A DNA stretch of 64,000 bases from Ustilaginoidea virens. Its lineage: Eukaryota > Ascomycota > Sordariomycetes > Hypocreales > Clavicipitaceae. Shown here one piece after another: positions 1-10,774 of the stretch. A program made the position numbers and the translations under genes. The notes beneath the pieces were generated by a model. It did no database searches. It worked only from the letters and a program-made list of their open reading frames with translations, and was not told where the DNA came from. The DNA lies in the NCBI RefSeq assembly GCF_000687475.1, contig NC_057322.1:1612001-1676000 (forward strand), given 5' to 3'. The first letter of the stretch is position 1; each line of letters starts with the position of its first letter.

Positions 1-353
1 TTTCTTCTCAAAGTAAGACCTTTATAGCATAGAAACCTTGTCCCTCCAAAATTATCAAGAGTACATGTTTTGTACCGTTGAAATTTTTTCAACCATTTTC
101 CTGCCAAGCATTTTTTGCTTACCCATACATCTCCGTAACCAAGCCGAAAACACTTCATGAACACGAATTCGGTGAGTTTAGGATGGGGGAGCAGCGCCAC
201 GTCCACGACCAGCACCACGGCTATTGCACCTGTTAGCAAACGATGCAGGGGTCTACGCTGAGTTGCTCCGGACAAGGCCCATATGCTGATGCGCAAAGCA
301 CACAGCCGCACAAGCTTTCCTCCACAGCCGATGGGCGGCGACGGAATAAAGAC
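1..353. other. 3' flank of rps10, no gene seen
   Basis: I see no supported coding exon here. It is downstream of the minus-strand rps10 stop codon and probably holds its 3' UTR. Confidence 0.5.
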
Positions 354-911
354 TTACAATTGAGGAGCAAACTCGCCAGGAGCACCACCCTCCTTGCCCT
401 CGCCAGCATCTCGTCGTCGGTATCCACCCTCACGGTCGCCACGGTCGCCACGGTCGCCACGGTCACCGCCACGGCCACGGCCAAAGGGTCGTCGCTCGCG
501 CTCACCCTCGCCGAGCATGCCACGGGGAGGAGCGTGTGATCGCTGCTGCTTGATGTGGGTGGCAGGAACGATCTCGGCGGGCAGGTGTAGCCATTCGCGG
601 AGGTAGTCGAGACCCTCGGGGGTCAAGGTGTAGTAGTAGTATTGCCAGGAGAACTGGGTCTTGACATATCCGCGGGAGTTGAGGGACTGGCAAGCCTTGA
701 TGACGAACAGGTTCTTGGTGTCGATGTCAGGGTGCTTGGGCAGGTTGAAGTCCTTCTGGGCCACGAGGACACCCTCACGGAAGAGGTACTGAATTTCAGA
801 ATATTTGGTCAGCCACAAATAGCTCGCACATCATCTGTCCGGGTTCGTTTTTTTTTAAAGGCGCGTAAATACCTCGTGGATCTTCTTGCGGTCGGCCTTG
901 GGAATCAACAT
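354..911 (-). CDS. rps10: 40S ribosomal protein S10
   Basis: Structural protein of the cytosolic small ribosomal subunit. Two exons: 911-873 encodes [13 protein letters not shown], an 84-nt intron (GTATTT...TTCAG) follows, and 788-354 continues with [14 protein letters not shown]. The spliced protein is 157 residues, normal for eS10. The S10/plectin winged-helix domain fills roughly residues 1-95, with the typical [20 protein letters not shown] block. The tail is rich in Arg, Gly and Asp (repeated RGD-like units) and is encoded by an imperfect 9-bp repeat at about 425-475, so tail length may vary between strains. The gene is head to head with sde2, with 349 bp between start codons. Confidence 0.96.
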
Positions 912-1260
912 CGTGGCGGTTTGGCGTGGTGAGGTCGATGTTGAGAAATGGCAGGGCAGGATTTCGCACTCCAAGTGACTGGATTACTTTTGTGGGCGCA
1001 GAATTCAAACCCTACCAGAAATTGGAACCTAGCGAAGTGGGGTGGTTCCAAGGCGTTTTCCCACCGAGTGGCTGAGTCACGTGCTCTCGGCCCATGACAT
1101 TGAGTTGTGGCGCGTGAAATGACTGACTATCGTCTCGTCGCTTCCATCCATCATTCGTTGTCTTCATCAACTACCTCGTTACTACTACGTCAGCCTGAAC
1201 AGCAGAAACCATCGTTACCTCTTCCTCTGTTGCAGTAAAAGAGAAAAACTACCTGCGAAC
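912..1260. promoter_or_regulatory. Divergent promoter rps10/sde2
   Basis: This 349-bp stretch separates two start codons pointing away from each other. It contains TGAGTCA (1073-1079), the AP-1/Gcn4/CpcA-type site, overlapping CACGTG (1078-1083), the class B bHLH or Cbf1 core. Neither site has been tested. A CT-rich leader precedes the sde2 ATG. Confidence 0.55.
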
Positions 1261-2097
1261 ATGGATTCTCGGAACATCAACGTCCTGGTCACTACCTTTG
1301 GTGGTCTGGGCATTCCCTCTACTCTGGCGGTGCCAGTGCCTCCCTCCACCTCCATATCAGAACTCCGTGAAGAGATTCTTGATCGCCTGCCAGTCACTGA
1401 TAGCCGACTCATCATCACAACCATATCAAATCGGCAACTACCTGAAGTTTCAGCAGCACCCATATCCACATATCTGTCTAGCAGTGAGGATCATTTTCTC
1501 TCGTTGCGCCTGGCGGTTCCGCTATGTGGTGGAAAAGGTGGTTTCGGCTCTCAGTTGCGAGCCGCCGGTGGCCGCATGTCATCTCGCAAGAAGAAAAACC
1601 AAGAAGATCATGGCTCCAGCAGGAACTTGGACGGCCGCAGACTAAGGACCGTGAATGAGGCAAAGGCCCTGGCTGAATATCTGGCCATCAAACCAGAAAT
1701 GGACAAGAAAGAAAAAGAAAAGCGCCGTGAGCGCTGGGAGCAGATCGTTCAAGCGTCTGAGGAGAAGCAAGCGCAAATCAGAAGCGGAGGCCAAGTCCGC
1801 TTGGACGGCAAATGGGTCGAGGACAAGGAGGAGAGCAGCGAGAGAACCCGAGAGGCTGTGGCGGCAGCAATCAAAGCTGGCAACTACCGCGATAATCTCT
1901 TCAGCACATCTCATGGCTCAACTTCTAGTGAGCAGCTTGAGGAACAAGCAAGTTCGGAAGAGGACAAGTCCAGCTCCAATGGGTCATCTCCCGCGGAAGC
2001 TGCTGGATCTTTGTCAAAGGGCAAATCCCGGGCCTTTTACTGTTTTGACGAGGACGACGAGTTTATGAGTTCGTCGGATGATGAGGCTGATACATGA
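1261..2097 (+). CDS. sde2: Sde2, ubiquitin-fold splicing and genome-maintenance factor
   Basis: Intronless, 278 residues. The N-terminal ~90 residues form the Sde2 ubiquitin-like domain and end in the diagnostic [11 protein letters not shown] motif (Gly90-Gly91, then Lys92). In the family a deubiquitinase cuts after the GG; the released C-terminal part starting with Lys joins the spliceosome, promotes removal of particular introns and supports telomeric silencing and genome stability. The cut site, the following [13 protein letters not shown] segment, a Lys/Glu-rich helix (about 140-180) and an acidic Ser-rich C terminus ending in DDEAD are all present, so the protein looks functional. Identification rests on the cleavage motif and its context. 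Confidence 0.93.
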   Translation: MDSRNINVLVTTFGGLGIPSTLAVPVPPSTSISELREEILDRLPVTDSRLIITTISNRQLPEVSAAPISTYLSSSEDHFLSLRLAVPLCGGKGGFGSQLRAAGGRMSSRKKKNQEDHGSSRNLDGRRLRTVNEAKALAEYLAIKPEMDKKEKEKRRERWEQIVQASEEKQAQIRSGGQVRLDGKWVEDKEESSERTREAVAAAIKAGNYRDNLFSTSHGSTSSEQLEEQASSEEDKSSSNGSSPAEAAGSLSKGKSRAFYCFDEDDEFMSSSDDEADT

Positions 2098-2446
2098 CGA
2101 CATGATATTTACTCGGTACATATATTGGGGGCTTGATATTTTGGTTATTTCAACAGCGTGTATGGCGTTTCGGGTTTCAAGGACAGGACAATCTAAAATG
2201 GCCTCTTATACTATGGCAGCAACAGCTCAGTTTGACTTGATGCTCGTTTTTGAAAGTCACGATTTGTTACGCATCATTTTGTTTGCGCTTGAAGAGAAGG
2301 GGCGCAACAAATCATGTTTCTTCAAATAACAACTTTGCTACGTATCGTGTACCTGAGATTTTCGAGTAATACACATGTGGCATGCCTCCAAGCCCATGCT
2401 CTCTATGAACATAATGGCAACATGCACCACGCGACCGCTATTGAAT
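2098..2446. other. Convergent 3' region sde2/cox12
   Basis: 349 bp between two converging stop codons. It should hold both 3' UTRs. I see no gene. Confidence 0.5.
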
Positions 2447-3006
2447 CTATGAGTCCAGCTTGACGGGGAAGTTGCCAGCCTCTGTTTCCGCGAGTTAGCA
2501 GTGAAACCCAATGATATCTCATACGCAACCTCGTACCTCGCTGCTCGTCCCACCGAGCGTACCATGAAGAGGGGCACAATGATCGGTAGGCGATTTTAAA
2601 CTAATAAATTATTAGTGTCTCACTATCACGCCTTAACAGTCAATGCCATAAGAAATGTCGTACCTGATGGCAAGGGGCAAAATCCTCTCCTTTGGCGATG
2701 ATACACTTGTGATGGTCGACGTAGTTTTGCCAGCAGTGCTTGGTCTGGTTCACATTGGGGAAGCGGGCGTCGGTGCCTGTGGCCAGGAAGTGTCAGTCCT
2801 GGTGTAATTACTTGTCGGCGCAACTGAGCCATTCGGGGATGCTGCGCGCTGGGGTTCCATCATGGGAAGAGAGCGTACCGGCTGCGAAACTGTTAGCCTC
2901 GGATTCATGCGTCAACCGACTTTTTTTCTCAGGGGGATTGAACAGACATACCGGTGACGAACTTGAAGGGCTTGGTGACAAGCTCCTGACCATCTTCTTC
3001 GGCCAT
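2447..3006 (-). CDS. cox12: Cytochrome c oxidase subunit VIb
   Basis: Intermembrane-space subunit of respiratory complex IV that sits at the dimer interface. Four exons: 3006-2952, 2776-2664, 2600-2537 and 2481-2447, which join in frame to 88 residues. The protein has the CHCH pattern, CX9C ([11 protein letters not shown]) followed by CX10C ([12 protein letters not shown]), used by the Mia40 import pathway, and ends [10 protein letters not shown], typical of fungal Cox12. Exon 3 begins after ATTAG and exon 4 after ACAG; both preserve the family sequence, which is why I trust them. It is head to head with the gene at 3305. Confidence 0.94.
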
Positions 3007-3304
3007 GATGACTCTATTTCGCTGGATACCTGAGAAAGTGGTAGAGAATGAAGCGCGGTGCTGTCCAATTGCAAGTTGACCACGTAGGTAGACGACGTTG
3101 GCAACCTTGGAATCAGGTCGTAAATGGTGGCTCAAGTTCGTGCCTCAGGCTCGCACCCCATCGGCATAAGGCAACTACAGACGACAAAGTGGGCCGACCA
3201 AGTTAGTAAACCTCCAAGACAGCGAGGCAAAAGGTGCCGACAATTCCTGTGACAATTGCTTCGCAAAGTCCGATTATATTGTAGAACAACCTCTCTTCGA
3301 ACAG
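3007..3304. promoter_or_regulatory. Divergent promoter cox12/MLRQ-like
   Basis: 298 bp between the start codons of two small mitochondrial respiratory proteins. A CCAAT box lies at 3065-3069, the site of the HAP complex that controls respiratory genes in fungi. The shared promoter suggests co-expression. This is an inference from position and one motif. Confidence 0.55.
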
Positions 3305-3783
3305 ATGCGTCCTACCGCCACCCTCAGGATGTTCCGTCCTACGACGCGCATGATGCGTCCGGTCCCCGTAAGCACAGGACTTTACTTTAAACCTATTTAT
3401 TGGAACAGATACTGACTATCGTGATGTTGTAGAAGGAGGACCAGGCCGGTACGTACTGCTCGCGCCCCCACGGAGGACACTCGTGCATTTCACTTGATTA
3501 CAGACCGCGAATGAGGCATTTTGGGTCAGGAACTAATCGAAGTACAGGCCACACCATCTCCCAACGGTTGCGCAAGCTCAAGCAGATGCCTGCTGAGCTG
3601 ATTCCCCTCGGTAAATAGACCTCGACCAAAACTTCTGCAGAGCTTCCTCTTCTGACTCGTACAAAAGCTGTCGTCGTTGGCTTCGCCATATTTGCCGCCG
3701 GTTACTCGTCCGCTCGAAAACTCGTCGTTGACAAGAACCTACGACTTTCCCGGCAGGGATCTGCTGGTCGAGAAGATCATTAG
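3305..3783 (+). CDS. NADH-ubiquinone oxidoreductase MLRQ/NDUFA4-like membrane protein
   Basis: Four exons: 3305-3367, 3433-3448, 3548-3610 and 3668-3783, giving 85 residues. The N terminus is Arg/Met-rich without acidic residues (MRPTATLRMFRPTTRMMRP), like a mitochondrial presequence. After a basic linker (QRLRKLKQMPAELIPLG) comes one membrane segment (AVVVGFAIFAAGYSSARKL) and VVDKNLRLSR, the arrangement of the MLRQ/B12D family (NDUFA4). In mammals NDUFA4 was first placed in complex I and later assigned to complex IV. Exon 2 is only 16 nt. The third acceptor (3546-3547, TACAG) was chosen because it alone restores the frame. Confidence 0.8.
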
Positions 3784-4051
3784 ATGCTTGGACTGCCCAG
3801 GAAACTACATACTCGGGAGATTCAAATTGATTGCAGATGGCAAGATACTGTGTGTGTTGATTGAAGGAAATCAAGTTGTCAATAGGACTTTGCCCCAGAT
3901 GTATTATGTTTTATTTACTCCGTTCTTCGGTGGCTCAAAATGAAGACGCACCTTTTCCGAGGTTTTCCAGAAACTCCATGACACCGTTCGCTATGCTATG
4001 CAATCATCCAAGTCATGATGAAAAGTCGGTACAAATAAGTTACGACGAGGC

Positions 4052-4566
4052 TCACGCTGGTTTCGGCCCAGCTACATCCAGGCCTTCTAAGCCTTGCATT
4101 GGGTCAAGTGCTGAACCATTTGCTGATGTAGCCTGTCCCTCCACGGCTCCAGCTCGTTCCTCCGCAGCATGCTCTGCCAACCAATTTTCCTGTTGAGATG
4201 CTGTCAGCCTTGATTGTAGATGTGAGCGTCACAGATGCTACGAACCTGTTCCCAAACTGCTTTTCGGCTGCCCAGGCCTTCCTCTGCGCTTTTTGGTATT
4301 TTGGCTTGCGAAACTTTCAAGATTTTGCCATAGAACTCCGATTGGTCCATGTTGTCAATAGCTTCCTTTGCATCATCGGCATCTTCAAACTCGACATATG
4401 CGAACCCACGATGGGGGTCTGCAGATTTGCGAGAGTCGGCTGGTGGTAATTGGACTTCGACAATCTCGCCAAATGGAATGAATGCGTCAAATAGATGGCC
4501 AGTGGTCACGACGGGCGACAGGCCACCAACGAATACTGTGGCTTTCCAACGAGCAGCCTCTGTCAT
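4052..4566 (-). CDS. Single-RRM protein resembling the Cyp33/PPIE RRM
   Basis: Two exons, 4566-4246 and 4189-4052, split by a 56-nt intron with an uncommon GTTCGT donor and a GCTGAC branch point. The protein is 152 residues. An RNA recognition motif fills about residues 6-90: RNP2 is VFVGGL and RNP1 is RGFAYVEF, with AFIPFGEIVEVQLP and EAIDNMDQSEFYGK between and after. These match the RRM of the nuclear cyclophilin Cyp33/PPIE, but no cyclophilin domain follows; the tail is short and Ala/Glu-rich (ENWLAEHAAEERAG). Probably a nuclear RNA-binding or spliceosome-linked protein. The frame is open upstream of 4566, but MTEAARWKATVFVGG is the natural start. Confidence 0.83.
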
Positions 4567-5131
4567 GATTTCGAGATGTAAGCTAGCAGCTTGTGAGCTT
4601 GGGGCAAGAGATTCTTCCGTCGCGTAAACTACCAGTGCGTAGTAGGGGACTTCTTCAATGAAGTACCTAAATGAATCTTGACGCAATGTTCTCAACTTCG
4701 CATACACATGGAAATTGGCTCGTAGACTTCTGAGCACTGCAAGCCCAGCAAACTTGGAGCAGGGTTGTGACGGTCACGTGACGGGTACCCGCTTCCCCCT
4801 GTTGTTCGCTCCTGGTGAAATTCAACCAAGGAGGCGAGTCCCTCACTAGTAGCAAGTGAAGAGGGTCCCTTCCTAGTTATGCTGGACCGTTATGAGCCAG
4901 CTTGCAATCTGGCAACATATCATATCAATCCATGACTTGGATGCCATTGCGCCAGCCTCACAGCATCCACTTTGGTGCGTATCCCTTGCAAAGAATCGCC
5001 AAAATCGGATCTCGTCTAATATGGTAAAGTAGGCTCAAAATCTGAGCTCGAAAAGGCTGAGAATCTCGCACCATCTTGACAGCATCTCGAGATTGTGTCT
5101 CTGATTGTCTTCGACCACCCCGCCTGCCATC
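4567..5131. promoter_or_regulatory. Divergent promoter RRM gene/sec31
   Basis: 565 bp between diverging start codons. It holds a perfect 10-bp palindrome GTCACGTGAC at 4773-4782, a strong E-box or Cbf1-type site. No coding exon seen. Confidence 0.5.
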
Positions 5132-8100
5132 ATGGTGCGCCTTCGAGAAGTGCCCCGAACGGCCACCTTTGCCTGGTATCCCGAATCCGGCAAACCTCTT
5201 CTGGTGACTGGAACCAGAGCCGATGCCTTCGACCCTGATTTTTCCAATGAAAGCAAGCTAGAACTTTGGGACCTTTGTCTGGATGACCAACAACAAGGGC
5301 TAGAGCTTCAACCACTCGCCAGCTTCACAACCGATTCAAGGTACACGCGTTGGGAACTCGCTCTAGTCATAGATTTCAGCTACTGACACTGAACAAGATA
5401 CTATGATATTGCTTGGGGGCCTGCATATTCCCAGTATACACAAGGCATTATCGCTGGCGGCCTCGAAAATGGCTCCCTCGAGCTGTGGGATGCCGCCAAG
5501 CTCCTGGCTGGTGCTTCGGACGCGCTCATCTCGCGAACTACCATCCACACCCATGGTATCAAAGCATTAGAGTTCAATCCTCTCAAACCACAATTCCTGG
5601 CCACTGCAGGAGCCAAGGGAGAGCTCTACATATTTGACGTCAATGACATGGAGAAGCCCTTTAGGCTGCAAAGCCCCGCCGCCCGCTCCGATGACATAGA
5701 ATGCTTGGCCTGGAACAAAAAGGTGTCACATATACTGGCGACTGGCAGTTCTGGGGGGTTAGTCACTGTCTGGGACCTGAAAACCAAAAAGGCATCCCTG
5801 ACGTTGAACAACAACCGGAAAAGTGTCGGCGCCATTGCATGGGACCCTAATAACTCTACCAAGCTGCTTACGGCTACCCCGGACGAGAACACGCCTGTAA
5901 TCTTGCTGTGGGATTTACGCAATTCCAACGCTCCGGAGAGGACCCTTCAAGGACATGAACGGGGCGTCTTGTCTCTGTCATGGTGTTCTCAGGATAGTGA
6001 CCTGCTTTTATCGTCGGGCAAGGACAATCGCACAATTGTGTGGAACCCTCAAACAGGCGAGCGATATGGCGAGCTACCCGAGATGACCAACTGGACTTTC
6101 CAGACTCGGTTCAACCCTCGCGATCCCAACTTGTCGGCGACGGCAAGCTTTGATGGCAAGATTACGGTTCAGACTTTGCAGAACACCAACCCGGATACCT
6201 CCCAAAAGTCGGCCGAGACGAATCTGGACGGCGAGGAGTTCTTCCGGGCTGCCCAAACACAACCCCAGGGTGCGTCTTGGTCGCTCAGCAAGGCACCTAA
6301 ATGGCTCGAGCGCCCGGTCGGGGCTACTTTTGCTTACGGTGCCAAGCTCGTGGTTTTCAAGGCGAACCCAGCTCAGCCAGGACAGAAGCGCTCCTCCAAG
6401 ATTATCATTACGAAGTTTTCTGCCGACGCAGGTGTGTCGGAGGCGAGCGAGAAATTTCAGCAGGCTGTGGGATCGGGCAATGTCGCGGCCATTTGCGAGG
6501 AGCGTGTACAACAAGCCCAAACCGAGGAAGAAAAAGCTGATTGGAAGGTTATGCAAACGCTTGCTGGGGATAACTCGCGAGCCAAGATTGTTGAGTATTT
6601 GGGCTTCAAAGAGGATGAGCTTGTCAATGGCGAATGCAAGGAAGATGGTGATGTTGCCGAGAAACCCACCGACGAAGCCGAATCTGAAAACGATGCCGAA
6701 AAGAAGAAGGAAGAGGTGTCCGACTTCTTCAGCGGCGGAGACGACGGTGACGACTTCCTTTCGAGCGTTGCCGGCACCAAAACGGCAAACGACAATCCGT
6801 TCCAGCTTTTCTCGGATGGGGATGGCTCCGTCGAAAAGGACATCACCAAGGCACTTATGCTTGGCAACTTTGCCAGGGCTACCGACATATGCTTGAGAGA
6901 AGAGCGCATTGCCGACGCTTTCCTCATTGCAAACTGCGGAGGCCAGGAGCTCGTGGACAAGGTGCAGTCTGCGTACTTGGCCAAGAAGAATGGGATGCCG
7001 AGCTACATGCGCGTGCTCGGATCCGTCATTTCCAAGAATCTGTGGGATGTGGTCTACAATGCGGACCTTGAGAGCTGGAAGGAGACCATGGCAATCATCT
7101 GCACCTTCTCCGACCCCACCGAATTCCCCGACCTTTGCGAAGCGCTCGGTGATCGAATATACGACCACGGGTCTAGGAAGGACGCCTCTTTCTGCTACCT
7201 GGTTGGTTCGAAGTTGGAAAAGGTGGTGACCATATGGACCGCCGAGCTGGATGAAGCCGAGAAGGAGGGCTTGAAGGCGGCGGCAGGGGGTTCTGGATTC
7301 TCGGTCCACGTGAAGTTGCTTCAAAACTTTATTGAGAAGGTCACCATCTTCCGGCACGTCAGCAAGTTCCAGGATGCCGAGCAGAGCCAGACCTCTGGCT
7401 GGAAGCTGGCTACTCTGTACGACAAGTACACCGAGTATGCCGACATCCTCGCCGGTCACGGTCAGCTGGAGGTGGCTCAGAAATACGTTGACCTCTTACC
7501 GTCTAGCTATCCTGCGGCGGACATTGGCCGAAACCGCGTCAAGCTGGCGATGCAGAAACCAGCAGCTCCAGCTGCCGTTCGTCAACCTGCATCCAAGGCT
7601 GCCAGCAGAGCGCAGCCCAATGTCGGCTACCCAATGTCTCCTCAAGCGGCAACTCCCGCGCCTTCTGCCAACCCATACGGCGCGTACGGACAGGCGCAAG
7701 CTCCTCCGGCCCAGCCGTCACCGTACGCGCCGTCGCAGAACCCGTATCAACCACAAGGCTACCAACAGCCCTCGGGGGCTTATCAGGCACACGCCCAGCC
7801 CGCGTACGGCGGTGGCATGGTTCCTCCTCCGCCGACGGGAACCGGTCCCCCCCGAAGCTCAACTCCAGCGCAGTCTGGGCCCCCTCTGAGCAAGGCCAGG
7901 AACATGCAGAACTGGAACGACGTGCCGCTGGTGACCAAGGCTGTACCCAGGCGATCTACCCCGGTTGCCCCCATAACGTCTCCCTTTCCAGGATCATCAA
8001 GCACAGCAGGCCCTCCGTCGGGCCCTCAGACCGGACCACCTTTGAGCGGCCCTTATGGACCACGCACCGGGTCGCCTATAGCCCCTCCTCCCAAGGGCAG

Positions 8101-9047
8101 CGCACCTCCGCGAGTCCAGTCACCACTGACCTCGCCGCCTCCGCCCCAGGGCATCCCCCCTCCTCCCAGACCCTCCTCCACCATTGCAAACCAGTATACG
8201 CCTCCCGTGCCTCAGCCTGGCGCCGTGCCATCAGCGATGCCTCAGGGCGTCGCGAGAACGGCGTCTCCGTACAACGCGCCCCCGTCCGGCGCGCCGCCCT
8301 CCAACAGATATGCCCCTGCCCCGGCGGCTCAGCAAGTGAATCAGCCTCCAGCGGCAGGGTTCATGCCTCCTCCGCCATCCGGACTGGCCAGCAGACCACC
8401 GCCTCCAGCGAATCCTTACGGAGCGCCGCCACAAGCACAACAGGCGACGCCCCAGAGCCAATACGCCCCATCACCGTATGCTCCCCAGCAGAGCCAAGGG
8501 ACGGGCCCGCCACCAACAGGTCCGCCCCCATCCGGGTTGCCTCCTGCCCAGCTAGCAACGGCCCCACCACCTCCTCCAAAGGCAGCAGCAGCAGCAGCAT
8601 CTCCTCCTCCTCCCAAAGCTAGGCATCCTCCCGGCGACAGATCCCACATTCCGGCCAACGCGCAGCGTCTTTTCGACAACCTGACCCAAGACATGCAGCG
8701 AGTTGCTGCCAAGGCGCCCGCAACATTCACCCCGCAGGTCAAGGACACGCAAAAGAGGCTGGACCTGCTATTTGACCACCTGAACAACGAGGAGCTGGTT
8801 CAGCCATGGACTATTGAGCGGCTCACGCAGCTGGCGGATGCAGTCCAAGGCAAAGATTACGCGACGGCGCAAAAGCTGCAGGTTGAGATTCAGCGAGACA
8901 GAACTGACGAATGCGGCAACTGGATGGTAAGCTTTTTTTTTCTTTTTCTTGTGTCGAAGTTTGCGCGTGAATCAAAGAGTAGATGTGCTAACGTGACGAC
9001 AGGTTGGTGTGAAGCGTCTCATCAGCATGAGCAAGGCGACGCCCTGA
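5132..9047 (+). CDS. sec31: COPII coat subunit Sec31
   Basis: Outer-coat protein of COPII vesicles budding from the endoplasmic reticulum; it pairs with Sec13. Three exons: 5132-5340, 5398-8926 and 9003-9047, giving 1260 residues, a usual size. N-terminal WD40 propeller about residues 1-330 (repeats such as [29 protein letters not shown]), an acidic linker, a helical ACE1-like region about 545-700, a long Pro/Ala/Gln-rich segment about 800-1150 (binds Sar1-Sec23 in the family), and the conserved C-terminal helical domain from about 1150 ([20 protein letters not shown]). The last intron (GTAAGC...GACAG) brings in [14 protein letters not shown], whereas reading through it would give a low-quality tail. 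Confidence 0.96.
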
Positions 9048-9657
9048 TGTATGAAAGCCGAGGGGTGGGAAGGGTAGAATAGGCTGCATCAGGCTAGGGG
9101 AGGCGGTATGAGAAGAGAAGAGCCATGAGCGGAAAATGGGTACCGGGGCGAGTAAAACGAACTATGTAATCAGAAAAGACGATGTTGCCGATGTTGGTTA
9201 TTGACTTGGTCTTGAGTGAAGAAGCGTGACGCCCTGTGGTTGCCGAAGTGGGATGAGTTTGGCAGTCGGTGCCTCGGACTGACAAATCTACCCTGACAAG
9301 CATGACAAGAATGACAAGCATGACAAGCATGGACCATGACGCAGCTAAAATAAAGAACCTGATGCGCAACGTCGCCTGAATCATAGGCCCAAGTGTCATG
9401 AGCAGCTGCCGACCCAGCAAGGGAACAAAGCCGCCCGGACCCACCGCACCGTAATCGATAACGCGCGAGGCCAATTCCCTCCCAACGGTCACCCCAATTC
9501 CCCCGCGTCGCTTCTCTCTTCCTCCTCTCGTCTTCTGCCTTTTCTTTTTCTTTTCTTCCATTTTTTTTCTTTTTCTTTTTTTTTCTTTATTCTTTATTCT
9601 TTATTACCCCGTTTCCCTAGGGTCCCAGAGATATTCCACCCCCGCCGAGTCCGCAGC
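9048..9657. other. Intergenic sec31-get2 with a small repeat
   Basis: Contains an imperfect tandem of ATGACAAGC-type units at about 9293-9331 and a long CT/T-rich tract (9500-9605) just before get2, typical of fungal core promoters. No coding exon seen. Confidence 0.5.
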
Positions 9658-10550
9658 ATGACCGATACCGCCGACGCATCTTCCGCCGCGCCCGCCGCGC
9701 AGCGGGCCTCGGAGCAAGCCCGTCTGCGCAAGGAGCGCCGCGAAGCCAAGCTCAAGGCCGGCGGCGCCGACCGCCTCAGCAGGATCACCGGGATGGGCGG
9801 CCGCGTGGTCGGAGGTGCGTGACGGCTGCCACCCAGCCCGGACTTTCTCTCCCCCTTTCCTCCTTTCCCCCCTTTCTCTTTTTCTTTTTTGTTTTTGTAC
9901 TTTTGCCTTCTCTTCTCTTCTCTTCTGTCCACACATTCCACGCGCTGACCCTGGCGGGCTGCGGCAGAAGCTCCCGCGCCGGCACGCGCGCCCGCGCACC
10001 CGGACCCCGAGGAAGTCGACATCTCGCAGCGCGTGTGGGAGCCCCCGCGGCCCGAGCAGCCCGACGCGCTCCTGCAGGCCATGCTAGGCGCGCGGGGCAT
10101 CCCGCATCCGCAGGCGCACACGCACACGCACACGCACACGCACACGCACACGCACACGCAGAGGGCGCCCAGCGGCCGCGCGTGGGCGTGGCGGCTCGCG
10201 CACGCGGTGGTATCGCTCGCCCTGGGGGTCTGGCTCGTCCGCCTGGCGGGCTTCTCGGGCAGCGAGGCCGGGCGGGCGGCCGGGAAGGGTGGCGGGGAGG
10301 ACGACGAGCGCCGGCGCCGGTTCGTGTGGGCGTTTGCGACGGCCCAGGTGGTGCTGGTGGCGGCGCGGCTGGCGGTCGAGGGGGGCGGTCGCCGGATGGC
10401 GGGGCGGGCGCGGTGCTCGGGGTGCTGCCGGAGCCGCTGAGGGGGTATCTGGTCGTGGGGTGGAGGTACGCGCAGGTGATGGGGACGGTGAGGACGGACG
10501 TGCTGACGTGTGTGTTTGTCCTGGGCGCGGTGTACTGGGCGAGGGGGTGA
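9658..10550 (+). CDS. get2: GET complex subunit Get2, with apparent one-base frameshift
   Basis: Membrane receptor half (with Get1) for tail-anchored protein insertion at the ER. Exon 1 is 9658-9814, intron 9815-9967 (GTGCGT...GGCAG), exon 2 from 9968. The cytosolic N terminus has the basic QARLRKERREAKLKAGGADRL-type Get3-binding motif (residues 20-45); then an (HT)n run, and membrane segments HAVVSLALGVWLVRLAGF and FVWAFATAQVVLVAARLAV. The frame then hits TGA at 10438-10440, while the third segment (VLPEPLRGYLVVGWRY...TDVLTCVFVLGAVYW) continues in another frame to TGA at 10548-10550. A change of one base in the G run near 10379-10386 would explain it, and no good intron does. It is either a sequencing error in a homopolymer or a real truncation. 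Confidence 0.85.
10115..10160 (+). repeat. Coding CACACG microsatellite in get2
   Basis: About seven CACACG units read in frame as a His-Thr run in the cytosolic linker of Get2, upstream of the first membrane segment. Non-coding relatives of this repeat occur at 16690-16722. Confidence 0.85.
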
Positions 10551-10774
10551 TGGTGGTGATGGTGGTGATTCGTGTGACGGGGGGCCGGATCGGCCGCGGT
10601 GCTTGGCACCGGGGGGGTCCCAGATTGGTGCCGGAGGAATGGACCCTTCGTCAACGGCAGTCACGGAACAAGCTGCACGGTAGAGTAGTTCTGCACAGCA
10701 GCAACTAGTTCTTGGCCAGCCACGTCGGAAAGCATCGTCGTCATCCTGCTCTTCACGATGCACCGCCACGCCGC

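Noticed and set aside
6074..7459. 461-codon minus-strand frame inside sec31
   Set aside because: Antisense shadow of the Sec31 coding exon with no family motif.
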